Below are positions 8,601 through 16,797 of a stretch of DNA of 64,000 nucleotides, one piece after another. The notes under the pieces were generated by a model. That model had not been told where the DNA came from, ran no database searches, and saw only the letters and a list, made by a program, of their open reading frames with translations. Each line of letters opens with the position of its first letter. Within the stretch, counting starts at the first letter, position 1. Source of the stretch: an uncultured Dehalococcoidia bacterium (GTDB lineage Bacteria > Chloroflexota > Dehalococcoidia > Lucifugimonadales > JAAXIE01); the NCBI GenBank assembly GCA_951813255.1, contig OX638353.1, positions 1,984,001 to 2,048,000 on the forward strand, written 5' to 3'. The translations under genes and the position numbers were made by a program.

Positions 8601-9949
8601 TCCGCTCGTTCCAAGTTCCGGTACGGATACGCCTTACAGAAGAGCCGGTACAGCTCTTCAGCCTGCCACTCCTCCGGGGCGACTGATGCGACTACCTGCT
8701 GGGCGAGGATGTCGAGAGGTTTCTCCGGGATGGAGAGCCGGTCCAACTCGCCCTCCCTCACGCAGGCCAGCAGGGCGGAGCACTCCACAAGCTCGTCTCT
8801 GGTCAGGGCGAACAGCTTGCCCTTGGGGGTTGCCTGCATGGAATGCCCTGACCGTCCTACGCGCTGGAGGAAGGAACTGATGGAGCGTGGCGAGCCAATC
8901 TGGCATACCAAGTCCACAGTCCCTATGTCGATGCCCAACTCCAGCGAGGCCGTAGCCACCAGAGCCCTCAATTCTCCGGCTTTGAGCTTCTGCTCGGCGG
9001 CGAGCCGCTGCTCGCGCGAAAGACTGCCATGATGTGACGTGACCACCGCCTCGCCGAGGCGTTGCGACAGGTGGAATGTCAGCCGCTCCGCAAGGCGTCG
9101 CGTGTTGACGAACACCAGCGTCGTGCGTTGCTCCTCAATGAGCTGCGCGATGCGGTCGTATATCTCCGCCCAAGTCTCATTGGAACACACGGAGGCCAAG
9201 GGTGTACCAGGCAACTCAATTGACAACTCCATGTGGCGCCTGTGCCCCTCGTCGACAATGTGGCATCGGGGAGCACCTTGCTCGTCATTGTTGTCGGTAC
9301 CAACCAGGAACCGGGCCAAATCCTCAATGGGCTTCTGCGTGGCCGAAAGGCCGATTCGCACTGGAGGTGTATCAGCCAAGGCGTCGAGGCGTTGCAGACT
9401 AAGGGCAAGATGAGAGCCGCGCTTGTCCCGCGCCACGGCATGTATCTCGTCTACAATCACTGTTTTCACAGTGCGCAACATGGACCGGCCCTTGCCCGAC
9501 GTCAGCAAAATAAAAAGAGATTCGGGGGTAGTAACCAGGATATGGGGAGGCTTCCGAGCCATGCTTTGTCGTTGAGACTGCGGCGTATCTCCTGTACGCA
9601 CCATAACCCGCACTTCGGGAGGGTCACACCCCATCTCCCGTAGCACGGCTCTGATACCCTCTAGGGGCTCCGCCAGATTCTTCTGCACGTCGTTGCTAAG
9701 AGACTTTAAAGGGGAGATGTACAACACTTGCGTTTGGTCGCCCAGCCCCTGATCCAACCCTTGGCACATAAGGTCGTCAATGCAGCAGAGGAAGGCAGCT
9801 AGGGTTTTTCCTGAGCCGGTGGGCGCAGCGATGAGGGTGTTCAGCCCCGACCTGATGGCAGGCCACCCCTTGGCCTGGGGCAAGGAAGGCGCGTCGAAAG
9901 TAGCCCCAAACCACTGGGTAACCGCTGGATGAAACAATTCCAAAGACAT
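5621..9949 (-). CDS. lhr: Large ATP-dependent DNA helicase Lhr
   Basis: This protein of about 1,442 residues matches the long bacterial Lhr helicases, superfamily 2 enzymes that translocate 3' to 5' on single-stranded DNA and act in repair of DNA damage. The beginning LELFHPAV and the Q-motif-like region precede APTGSGKT (Walker A, about residue 45). DEIH (Walker B) follows near residue 165, GLSATQ is motif III, and QRVGRSGHS is motif VI near residue 360. The long C-terminal part contains the winged-helix and beta-barrel Lhr-specific regions. The first ATG is used; a TTG at 10012 would add 21 residues, and neither start has a good ribosome site. It is divergent from tRNA-Ala and convergent with the esterase gene. 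Confidence 0.93.
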   Translation of the reverse strand: MSLELFHPAVTQWFGATFDAPSLPQAKGWPAIRSGLNTLIAAPTGSGKTLAAFLCCIDDLMCQGLDQGLGDQTQVLYISPLKSLSNDVQKNLAEPLEGIRAVLREMGCDPPEVRVMVRTGDTPQSQRQSMARKPPHILVTTPESLFILLTSGKGRSMLRTVKTVIVDEIHAVARDKRGSHLALSLQRLDALADTPPVRIGLSATQKPIEDLARFLVGTDNNDEQGAPRCHIVDEGHRRHMELSIELPGTPLASVCSNETWAEIYDRIAQLIEEQRTTLVFVNTRRLAERLTFHLSQRLGEAVVTSHHGSLSREQRLAAEQKLKAGELRALVATASLELGIDIGTVDLVCQIGSPRSISSFLQRVGRSGHSMQATPKGKLFALTRDELVECSALLACVREGELDRLSIPEKPLDILAQQVVASVAPEEWQAEELYRLFCKAYPYRNLERAEFGQVVDMLAEGYATRNGRSGARIFYDAIGGRIKGRRGANIAAQTSGGAIPDTADYSVVLEPQGTLVGTLNEDFAIESMPGDIFQLGISSWRILRVESGVVRVEDAHGMPPTIPFWLGEAPARTTELSAAVSRLREQVDQLLEEGRGTVGWLVEEGGLTLSAAEQLFEYLAAEKKALGVIPSQNTVVLERFNDEAGGMQLIIHSPFGGRINRAWGLALRKRFCRTFNFELQAAANEDAIVLSLGPQHSFPLDEVFSYLREPTVEPVLVQALLAAPMFATRWRWNAMRALAILRQEGSRRTPHPLLRMRSDDLLSSVFPDQMACPENLAGDVEIPDHPLVQQTIKDCLHEAMDIDGFRSLLQNMEGGDLKLLARDTLEPSPFCHEILNVKAYAFLDDAPLEERRTQAVLTRRSLDVRPTDGMNDLDPDAIRRVREEAWPAVQDTDELHDALLLLGYVTELEMTPWQDHLSSLIPAGRVGRIVRAGQPIWFAAERAPLIRALFPDVPMEPMPRTVPGQERRVHEPEEALLELVRARLESLGPVTATDIAGPLGVPDGDVSVALLALERRGAAFRGKFVGRSETEFCDRRLLGRIQRYTLDRLRQQIEPVASADFMRFLFVWQHAHPDHRLEGPLGLVAVLEQLQGFHLPAAAWEGEVLRSRVSRYDPAWLDQLCLSGELVWGRLLPPSNPEGRSSGLIRSVPVTLMFREKLERFASASHGNASSNGGPRLSAAAKQVLEHLTRRGASFLQDLARHTGRLPSQVEKALGELVAQGLVTGDGFGALRSLLRPSSVPSSRTNPRGGTAYARTFQTNQAAPGRWSLFQPDCDGMPEDNETGNRDDAVEGVARQLLARYGVVFHRLLTREEGLPPYRELLRVFRRLEARGEVRGGRFVAGFSGEQYALPEAVQQVRAARRSSPDGLHIVISGADPLNLVGITGPAQRVPAIANNRVVYCDGVPVAARIGKEALSLLPSEPSPSVEALEALAASTRRGVSK

Positions 9950-10084
9950 CCTGCCAGCGAGTGTACTTGCCGCATCCCCAAGCCGCAACGATGAGATGTC
10001 ATGGCCCGTCAAAGCTACCCGGCACCATCAGACACGCCACCATCTTGAAGCGACAGCCCGCATCTGCTAGAGTGAATCTCCCAT

Positions 10085-10160
10085 GGGGCTGTAGCTCAGC
10101 TGGGAGAGCGCTTCAATGGCATTGAAGAGGTAGGGGGTTCGAGTCCCCCCAGCTCCACCA
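10085..10160 (+). tRNA. tRNA-Ala (anticodon GGC)
   Basis: The acceptor stem GGGGCTG pairs with CAGCTCC with one G-T pair. The D-arm is GCTC/GAGC, the anticodon stem CTTCA/TGAAG encloses the loop ATGGCAT with GGC at 34-36, and the T-arm has TTCGAGT. The CCA end is encoded. It reads GCC codons. Confidence 0.95.
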
Positions 10161-10382
10161 ACATGTACGGTAGACTGAACCGTCTTCGAGCTTTGGCTCT
10201 GGGGCCTGTGATCCCCCACCATCGCGATCCTCAAGTAGAGTTCGAGTTCCCTTTTGTGGTCTTGCCCTGCCCTTGGCGTCTCGCACCCACCCTCTCATGG
10301 GGTCCCCCTTAAGTCATGACAATCCTCTCTCACTACTCCAAGACCCCGGGTAAGACCCTCCATCCCGACTATCCGACGCCGC
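10161..10382. other. Intergenic stretch without a recognisable gene
   Basis: The 220 bases after the tRNA carry no convincing open frame, promoter or hairpin. Short frames here lack ribosome sites and family motifs. Confidence 0.4.
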
Positions 10383-10583
10383 TTGACAACGACCATTAGC
10401 CCGGCGTTCCCTGGCGTCTACATCTATAACAGCTCGGGCAATATGGTGTCGCAGGGACGCTGGGACTCAGAATTGGATGCCTCAGTTGCCTCGTACACGC
10501 CGGGCTCAGACGGGACCTTTTACATCGTGGCAAGGTCGAAGATTAACCGTTCAGGCCTATATTTCCTATCGCTCTCGGACTAG
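10383..10583 (+). pseudogene. C-terminal remnant of a secreted-protein domain (pre-peptidase C-terminal-like)
   Basis: This 66-residue frame has no good start. Its pattern, with VYIYNSSG, SYTPGSDGTFYIVARS and GLYFLSLSD at the very end, looks like the last strands of a pre-peptidase C-terminal (PPC) beta-sandwich found at the ends of exported proteins. Nothing upstream in the same frame continues the domain. I infer a fragment left after deletion of a larger gene. From 10584 to 10788 nothing further is seen. Confidence 0.35.
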
Positions 10584-10788
10584 GAACGCAGCACTTGCCC
10601 TAAACCAAACCGCTTTGGTGCTTGGGCGTACTGAACGGCGAGAACTGTGACGCGGGCCAGCTAATCTGTGCCCGCGTCGGTCCTCTGCCTCACTCGACAC
10701 CAGGCATTGTTCCCGTGGTCCCGGGAGGGTTCCGGTTGAGAGAGTTGCCACGCTTGAGGAGAACGTTAACCCTTCGCCCACACCCTTG

Positions 10789-11550
10789 TTACGCCCTCGC
10801 GGTTACCGGCTGATGTGCCTTCAGAAAGCGCCGGGCGTGGGCTACCACCTCGTCAATGTGCTCCTGCGTGTCCTTCCAGGGATAGATGGTCACCTCGGAG
10901 TTCGGGGCGAGGCTGGCGACCTCCATGGCCACCGCATATGGGTGGGCTGGCACATCTTCGGGGGCTATGAGCAGTGGTGTCTGGATGGTTCGGACGAAGT
11001 CGCGGGAAACAGTGAACACAAAGTCGGCGCGGTTGGTGTACATGCTGTTGAGGAAGTCGTGGACCATGTCCATATTGAGTTCAGGGCGCTTTTCGCAGAG
11101 AGGGGGCCCCCAACCCTTGATGTTGTTCTGGTAGAAGAGGTCGGGGATCTCAGGCCTGAAGCCGCTCGGTTGCATCATGCAGGCGGCCACAATGCGCTCC
11201 GGGGCCAGCTTGATGAGGTTGTGGATCATCGGCCCGCCGATGCAGAAGCCCATGACCAGAAACTCTTTGATGCCGAGATGGTCCATCAGCCCAAGCTGGT
11301 CATCAGAGTAGGCATCCCAAGGTCGGTCGATCTCTATGGGTCCAGTTGACTGGCCGGGGTTGGCATTGCGCAACTCTGCGGTGATGCAGCGGAAGTCGTC
11401 CTTGTAGGTTTCCATGGGGTTGAAGGGCGACAGGTTCCGCAGGGTTTCCAAGCTGGAATTGAGCCCGCCACCGGGGATGATGAGCAGTGGAAAGCCGGAG
11501 CCGACCTCTTCGTAGTGGATGCGGGTCGAGCCTCTTTCGTAGAACGGCAT
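10789..11550 (-). CDS. Alpha/beta hydrolase with a cysteine nucleophile elbow
   Basis: The 253-residue protein has the alpha/beta hydrolase order: HYEEVGSGFPLLIIPGGG (oxyanion region, about residues 13-30), the elbow GFCIGG near residue 105, and a late QEHIDEV whose His (about residue 235) can complete the triad. Cys sits where Ser is usual, as in dienelactone hydrolases. The ATG at 11550 is chosen over 11571 because GGAGGAA (11557-11563) lies 7 bases upstream. Substrate unknown. It is separated by about 170 bases from the DUF3179 gene on the same strand. Confidence 0.8.
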   Translation of the reverse strand: MPFYERGSTRIHYEEVGSGFPLLIIPGGGLNSSLETLRNLSPFNPMETYKDDFRCITAELRNANPGQSTGPIEIDRPWDAYSDDQLGLMDHLGIKEFLVMGFCIGGPMIHNLIKLAPERIVAACMMQPSGFRPEIPDLFYQNNIKGWGPPLCEKRPELNMDMVHDFLNSMYTNRADFVFTVSRDFVRTIQTPLLIAPEDVPAHPYAVAMEVASLAPNSEVTIYPWKDTQEHIDEVVAHARRFLKAHQPVTARA

Positions 11551-11718
11551 GGCGGGTTCCTCCATCAGCAAAATTGGGCGTTAACCTGATTCCTCCACGA
11601 CCAGGCAAACTGGCCGAAGTATCCAGAGGCGGCGTGTGGCACATGCTTGTGCTTAGTCTGGCTGTTCCGGCGTGAATCTAGCCCAAGACCCCTCAGGGGG
11701 TCAAGATAAAGGGCGCCA

Positions 11719-13350
11719 TCATGGCCCTGTGTACAACTCCGTGTCCGGGTGGAACTGGAACCATCCGAACCAGAAGGACATGTGCGTCGGTATCCTCGCC
11801 AGCGTCTCTGACTCGTCTCTTGTGTTGACCAGGAACTGCTCAGTCACCCGCCATGTGTCCCCGCCGTCGTCTGCGATCACCGATGGGATGCCAAGGGAGA
11901 TGCCGTCGTCGTCCGGTGCAAGCCCGAAGGACCTTTCGCCCCGGTAGTAGGCGCTTGCCCCCTGGCTGGCGCCCGAACCCAGTACCACAATCTCCTCGCC
12001 TCCCACCACATCGTTTACTATCCGGCTCTGCTGCAATGCTGCGGTGGAGTAGGCCTTGTAACTGTCGTTGAGCTGCACCCCCAGCACCACGTCCTTTGTC
12101 TCAAGCCGTTCATCCCGGTCAGGGACGGGGAACATCGTGTCGGGCGTATTGAAGTACTGGTAGTAAATTGCGCCTGGGTCATCCTCCGGGGCGTAGAACT
12201 CGGCAGGATACACACCCGTCTCCTGGTGCAGCACAGTGGTGTCCGGATGAAGCTCCAACCATTCCTCCCAGGTCGTGAGCATGACCGGGAAGAAGTCGAG
12301 CTTTATCCCCGAGTCCCACAATGGCCCTATGACTGGCTGGCTGGTGAGTTGGTTCCAGAGGGAGTTGGTCAGCCGGTCGTACATGACCTTGTTGCTGCGG
12401 TACAACATCCCCGACGTGCCGAAGGTGGTTGGCTCTCCGTTGATCTTGGCGGAATACACGATTCCGGTACCGCAGAGCGTTCAATAGGCTAGCGCGATGG
12501 GTTCGCCCCCCAACACGTCGTTGGCCATCTCATGGGCGTTCACGATGCGCAGCGGATAAGCCCTGTGGTCTCCGTTGATGGACACGCCGAAGACCCGGTC
12601 GCTCGGCAGCAGGTAGTCCTGCTCGTCGGCATAAACGACCGGCGCGTTTTGAAGATCCGGGATACCATCGGGCCGCACGCCTCCCCATGCGACTTCGGAC
12701 AGGTTTATTCGTGAGCCATTCTCCGCTGGCGCCAGAAACTCCCCGAACCTGGGGTCGATCTGGTTCATGAGTGCAACCTTCCACTGCACGTAACCATCGG
12801 GGGGACTGTACTCGTCGGCGTTCTTGGCCAGCCACTCCATCCAACCATGCCACGCGCGCGAGGAGTTCTCGGACTCCCGGCCCGTTATCGTGGAGATGGC
12901 CGTGTTCGTCGCTATCGGCAGGTCTACGCCACCCACGAAGCGGAGCAACTCGATCAGCAGCGGCACCATCGACTTGTCCTTGTTGGCGATCGCGAGCGAG
13001 ATGGCTTGGCGCGTCTCGTCGGTATTGTGCCCCGGGCCCGAGAACAGCCGGAACATGTTCCTAGTGGAGTCGTAGTCCCCTCCGGCAACCGGCAGCTGCA
13101 CCGCCGAAGGCTGGGGTGTGGCAGTTGGGGACTGTGCCGATGTCGGTGCCGGAGCCTCGGGCGTGGTTGGGGTCGCCGAAGCCGTCCCAGTCTCTGGCTG
13201 TGCCGCCGCTGTTGCGGCCTCGGCCTGTGTGGTCTCGGACTTTACAGTCTCGGATGGTGTGGCTGTTTCTCCCGCACCTGAGCAGGCCACGGCGAGAGAC
13301 ATGACAAATACGGCCGCCAGCACTCCGAGAGAACGGAAGCGCCTACTCAC
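11719..13350 (-). CDS. DUF3179-family lipoprotein, probable selenoprotein with in-frame TGA (Sec290)
   Basis: Two open stretches in one frame (13350-12484 and 12480-11719) are separated by a single TGA at 12481-12483. Together they give a 543-residue DUF3179 protein. The first half ends IVNAHEMANDVLGGEPIALAY and the second resumes TLCGTGIVYSAKINGEP; in this family that junction is YCPLCG, so the TGA replaces the first Cys of a CxxC pair, giving a UxxC redox motif. Bases 12450-12466 form a 6-bp hairpin (CGGAAT/ATTCCG, loop CGTGT) 14 bases after the TGA, the place expected of a bacterial SECIS element. The GTG at 13350 follows GGAAG and begins a lipoprotein signal ending LAVAC; a P/T-rich linker follows. 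Role unknown; probably an exported redox protein. The alternative is a simple nonsense mutation. Confidence 0.72.
12450..12466 (-). promoter_or_regulatory. Candidate bacterial SECIS hairpin
   Basis: On the minus strand CGGAAT pairs perfectly with ATTCCG around the loop CGTGT. The loop lies about 20 bases after the in-frame TGA. The loop contains GT but lacks the more typical GGT, so this is a candidate only. Confidence 0.45.
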
Positions 13351-13604
13351 AGGGTTTCTTCCCACAACATTCTGCCCTGCCCATACAGTTGCCACACCTC
13401 TATTCTACACCTGCGAATGTGGGGATCGAGCCAAGACGTACCGCACCCGGTGCCAATGCCTCCCCAACCTAGCCGCCGCAGGAGATATAAGTCTGTAAGT
13501 CAGCAACTCGCTTCGGTATACTTGCCCTTGCTGGCCCGAGCCCCTCCGCGCTTCCCTAGGTCCAAAAGGAGGGTTGGACCCGATCCTCTGATAAGGACAA
13601 ACTT

Positions 13605-14618
13605 ATGCCTGACTACGATGTCTTCGACCTAGGTGACGTGGTTCTACAGCACGGGGCGACCCTGCGGGATGCCAAGCTCGCCTATAAGACCTACGGCGAA
13701 CTCAGCCCCAAGCGCGACAACGCCATCGTCTATCCCACTTCCTACGGCAGCCAGCACACCCTCAACGAGGGTAAGATCGGCGTAGGAAAAGCCCTCGACC
13801 CCAGTAAGTACTTCATCATCGTACCCAACAAGTTCGGCAACGGACTCTCGTCCTCCCCCAGCAACACCCCAAGCCCCTACGACAAGGCCCGGTTTCCCGC
13901 TGTCACCCTCTACGACAACGTCATGTGCCAGCACCGGCTGCTGACAGAGAAGTTCGGCATCGAGACCATTCCCTTGGTCACCGGCTGGTCCATGGGAGGC
14001 CAGCAGACCTACCACTGGGGTGCCCTCTTCCCAGAAATGGTGCAGCGCATTCTCCCCATCTGTGGCTCCGCCAAGACCTCGGTCCACAACTTCGTATTCC
14101 TCGAAGGCGTGAAGGCGGCCCTAACTGCCGACGACGCTTGGGCTAACGGCTGGTACGAAAAGCCTCCCACCAAGGGCCTGCGTGCCATGGGCCGCGTCTA
14201 CGCCGGCTGGGCCGTCTCCCAAGCCTTCTACCGGGAGCAGGTCCACCTGAAAATAGGCTACTCCTCCTTGGAGGACTACCTTATCAGCTTCTGGGAAGGC
14301 CGCAGGCTAACCGCCGATGCCAACGACCTCCTAGCCATGCTCTGGAGCTGGCAGAACGCCGACATCAGCGCCAACCCTATCTACGACGGTGACCTCAACA
14401 AGGCATTGGGCGCCATCAAAGCCAAGGCCATAGTCATGCCCGGCCGCACCGACCTCTACTTCCCGCCCGAGGACAACGAGATAGAAGTCAGCCAGATGCC
14501 CAACGCCGAACTCCGCCCCATCGAGTCCATCTGGGGTCACCTAGCAGGAGGCCCAGGCTCCAACGAGGATGACATTAACTTCGTAGACGACGCCATCAGG
14601 GAGTTGTTGAGTAGTTGA
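13605..14618 (+). CDS. Homoserine acetyltransferase-like alpha/beta hydrolase (MetX fold)
   Basis: The 337-residue protein follows the MetX/acetyltransferase-like hydrolase pattern: LAYKTYGELS near residue 25, the NKFGNGLSSSPSN segment near residue 85, and the nucleophile elbow TGWSMGG near residue 130. Asp in GRTDLYFP (about residue 285) and His in IWGHLAGG (about residue 310) complete a triad. True MetX enzymes have GGSMGG and other substrate-binding residues, so the acceptor is probably not homoserine. AAGGA precedes the ATG by about 8 bases. It is divergent from the DUF3179 gene. Confidence 0.78.
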   Translation: MPDYDVFDLGDVVLQHGATLRDAKLAYKTYGELSPKRDNAIVYPTSYGSQHTLNEGKIGVGKALDPSKYFIIVPNKFGNGLSSSPSNTPSPYDKARFPAVTLYDNVMCQHRLLTEKFGIETIPLVTGWSMGGQQTYHWGALFPEMVQRILPICGSAKTSVHNFVFLEGVKAALTADDAWANGWYEKPPTKGLRAMGRVYAGWAVSQAFYREQVHLKIGYSSLEDYLISFWEGRRLTADANDLLAMLWSWQNADISANPIYDGDLNKALGAIKAKAIVMPGRTDLYFPPEDNEIEVSQMPNAELRPIESIWGHLAGGPGSNEDDINFVDDAIRELLSS

Positions 14619-14652
14619 TGCCTTATCTGTGGAGAAACCACGGACGCCCGTA

Positions 14653-15441
14653 CTAGTGAGTCTGGAGCGGTCTTTGGTATTGCTCATCCATGTTTGTTCG
14701 GCGGACTCGCACCAGGTAGATCAGGGCCATGAAGAGCGCATGGCCCGCCATGGCTATCACATGGAACAGCAACACGGCTTGCGCCACGAATAGCACCGCC
14801 GTCGCTCGCCGCCGGAAGCTGTCTCCGCGAGATTCTAAGTTGCCCAGTAGCCACGCGAGCGAGCACCCTACGGAGAGGGACCAGACGGTGGCGATCGGCA
14901 GCCAGTAGAGCGACGCCGTGGCGCGGGACTCCGTCAGCCCGAGGAAGACCACGACGTTCGGCAATGCGTAGGACTCAAACACCAGGTACAGAAAGAACCC
15001 GTGCCACAGACTGAACCGTGAAGCCTGTCGAGCGAACACCAGCAGTAGGGGCAGATGGAGTCCGGCAATGACGAGGTACAGTAGGGATATGGTCTGTGCG
15101 TGCGAGTCGGTCGCGTCGGTCACGACGACGGCGAACGCCCAGATTGCAAGCTCAGCGAGGCCTCTAATGATGTCCGATAGGATGGAGCAGGTCCAGAGCA
15201 ACATGAGGTACTGTTGGTTGATGCGACGGACTCGTATGTAACAGAGGCCAAGAAGGGCTGCGCCGCTGAGCACCCCTGAGCTCGATCCAAGGATGAAGCT
15301 CCACTCTATCCCTACGTAGTCGATGGCCTTAAAGAGCAGGTTTCTGCTGAGAAACGAGATGACGGTGACGAAGGCGGGCACGACGACCAGCAGGGTGAGC
15401 TCCCACCGGTAAGCTTGGATGAACCGGCGCACCGTGGTCAC
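14653..15441 (-). CDS. Integral membrane protein with about seven helices, unknown family
   Basis: The 262-residue protein is strongly hydrophobic with about seven predicted membrane segments, beginning near residues 15-35 and ending near 225-245. A basic cytoplasmic-type tail follows (VRVRRTNMDEQYQRPLQTH). The start is a GTG at 15441 with no strong ribosome site. No motif for a transporter or enzyme is recognised; the seven-helix layout suggests a sensor-like membrane module, but that is only a shape comparison. Confidence 0.6.
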   Translation of the reverse strand: MTTVRRFIQAYRWELTLLVVVPAFVTVISFLSRNLLFKAIDYVGIEWSFILGSSSGVLSGAALLGLCYIRVRRINQQYLMLLWTCSILSDIIRGLAELAIWAFAVVVTDATDSHAQTISLLYLVIAGLHLPLLLVFARQASRFSLWHGFFLYLVFESYALPNVVVFLGLTESRATASLYWLPIATVWSLSVGCSLAWLLGNLESRGDSFRRRATAVLFVAQAVLLFHVIAMAGHALFMALIYLVRVRRTNMDEQYQRPLQTH

Positions 15442-15553
15442 AAGTTGTGGCTCATAGACGATCCTTGGTACCCAATGCTGTGGGTTGTAGTCGGAACCTG
15501 GCTAGTGGGGGTACCTCCAAGAGTCAGAGGAAAACATATGCCATCTCACCACC

Positions 15554-16573
15554 CTACCGCCGGTACTCATCCCCACAATCACCAATCATCTGGTACAGGT
15601 CTCGCGACTGAGCAAGCACCCCCTCAATCCCCTCCAAGTCCTCGTCATCCAATCGCACGCCGAACACACGAGCATTCTCCTCGATATGCTCCGCCACCCC
15701 CAGCCGGGCCCCGATGATGACCCCTCCCACGGCTGGCCGGTCCAGTATGTATCGCACCGCCACGTTGGCGATGGTGGAGTCGTGCTTGTCAGCGATCCCC
15801 CTGAGAACTGACAGCAACTCCTGAAACAGTCCCCAGCCTCCCCAAGCGTCTATCATCTGCTTGTACTTGCGCAGGCTGGCAGTGTTCAAAGCTGCAGAGA
15901 CCGGCTCCGCCTGCCCTAGGAACTTATCCGACAGCAGGCCTCCACAGAGCGTCCCGTAAGTCAGCAGCGAGGCCCCATTCGACTGGCAGAAATCCGCCAT
16001 CGCCACTTCCGGTCGACGGTCAATCAGCGAATACTGCACTTGATTCGAGACAATTCGAATCCCATGCTCGACGATCTCCTGCATTCGCCGTGTGTCGAAG
16101 TTGGTCAGTGCTAGCTCCCGGATTTTGCCCTCATCCCGCAGGTCGGACATGTGGCCAAGGGCGTCGAGGTAGCCCTTGTCGCCGTAGTCCCACCAGTGGA
16201 ACTGCAGCAGGTCCAGCTTGTACATGCTCATGCGACGCCGCGAAACATCGATGCTGCTTTCGACGACCTGCCGTGTCATCGGCCCCGGCCTTGGCACCCA
16301 CTTGGTGAAGGCCCGCATGCCCCACAGCACTTCCTCGCCCCGTTCCACCGCCAACCTGCGCCTGAACTCCCCGACAAAATCCTCGGCAGGGCCGTAGTGG
16401 TCGGCCAAGTCCCAAGTGGCGAACCCGGCGTCGACATAGTCGAACATGTTGGCAACTGCCGCCTCGGCATCGATGGCCCCGTGACCGCCGGACACCTGCC
16501 ACAAACCGTTGAGGATGCGGCAAATCTCCAGACCATCGGCCAACTGGAACCGGCTTTCTTCAGGAAGCGTCAT
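15554..16573 (-). CDS. Aldo/keto reductase family protein
   Basis: The 339-residue TIM-barrel protein has the aldo/keto reductase order: GLWQVSGGHG near residue 25, FATWDLADHYGPAE (catalytic Asp and Tyr, about residues 50-65), a Lys in RAFTKW near residue 90, and LDLLQFHWWDY near residue 120, where the catalytic His lies. The C-terminal VGGVIIGARLGVAEHIEEN is the usual NADPH phosphate region. The ATG at 16573 is preceded by GAGGTGAT and a TATAAT box. Substrate unknown. Confidence 0.85.
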   Translation of the reverse strand: MTLPEESRFQLADGLEICRILNGLWQVSGGHGAIDAEAAVANMFDYVDAGFATWDLADHYGPAEDFVGEFRRRLAVERGEEVLWGMRAFTKWVPRPGPMTRQVVESSIDVSRRRMSMYKLDLLQFHWWDYGDKGYLDALGHMSDLRDEGKIRELALTNFDTRRMQEIVEHGIRIVSNQVQYSLIDRRPEVAMADFCQSNGASLLTYGTLCGGLLSDKFLGQAEPVSAALNTASLRKYKQMIDAWGGWGLFQELLSVLRGIADKHDSTIANVAVRYILDRPAVGGVIIGARLGVAEHIEENARVFGVRLDDEDLEGIEGVLAQSRDLYQMIGDCGDEYRR

Positions 16574-16589
16574 CAATCACCTCGGGGGG

Positions 16590-16595
16590 ATTATA
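16590..16595 (-). promoter_or_regulatory. -10 box of the aldo/keto reductase gene
   Basis: A perfect TATAAT on the minus strand lies 17 bases before the ATG at 16573, giving a very short leader that still contains the ribosome site. No clear -35 is present. Confidence 0.4.
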
Positions 16596-16692
16596 CCCGC
16601 CCCTTCCCGGCACATCCCTAGGCCTCTCCCTATACCAGTTTATCCGGGACCGTTCCCCACCCTTTGCCTCAGAAAGGGCCATCTACAAGACG

Positions 16693-16716
16693 ACGCCCGC
16701 CCCAATGGGCGGGCGT
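16693..16716. terminator. Strong GC hairpin, likely terminator of the cadherin-like pseudogene
   Basis: ACGCCCGCCC and GGGCGGGCGT form a perfect 10-bp stem with a CAAT loop, about 80 bases after the end of the minus-strand pseudogene. The T-run is poor on both strands. Confidence 0.5.
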
Positions 16717-16797
16717 TGTGTACTGGCCACCAGGTTTCTCTCAGCCTTCGGGTGGCGTTACCTAATCTCCTTCTTCAATCCGGAATCTACACTTCCC

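Noticed and set aside
10383..10583. A complete small gene.
   Set aside because: No start with a ribosome site, and the motif looks like the last strands of a larger exported-protein domain.
12481..12483. The DUF3179 region as two separate genes or a pseudogene.
   Set aside because: The same frame continues without loss across the TGA, and the stop replaces a conserved Cys. A selenocysteine reading explains this better than two genes, although a nonsense mutation is not ruled out.
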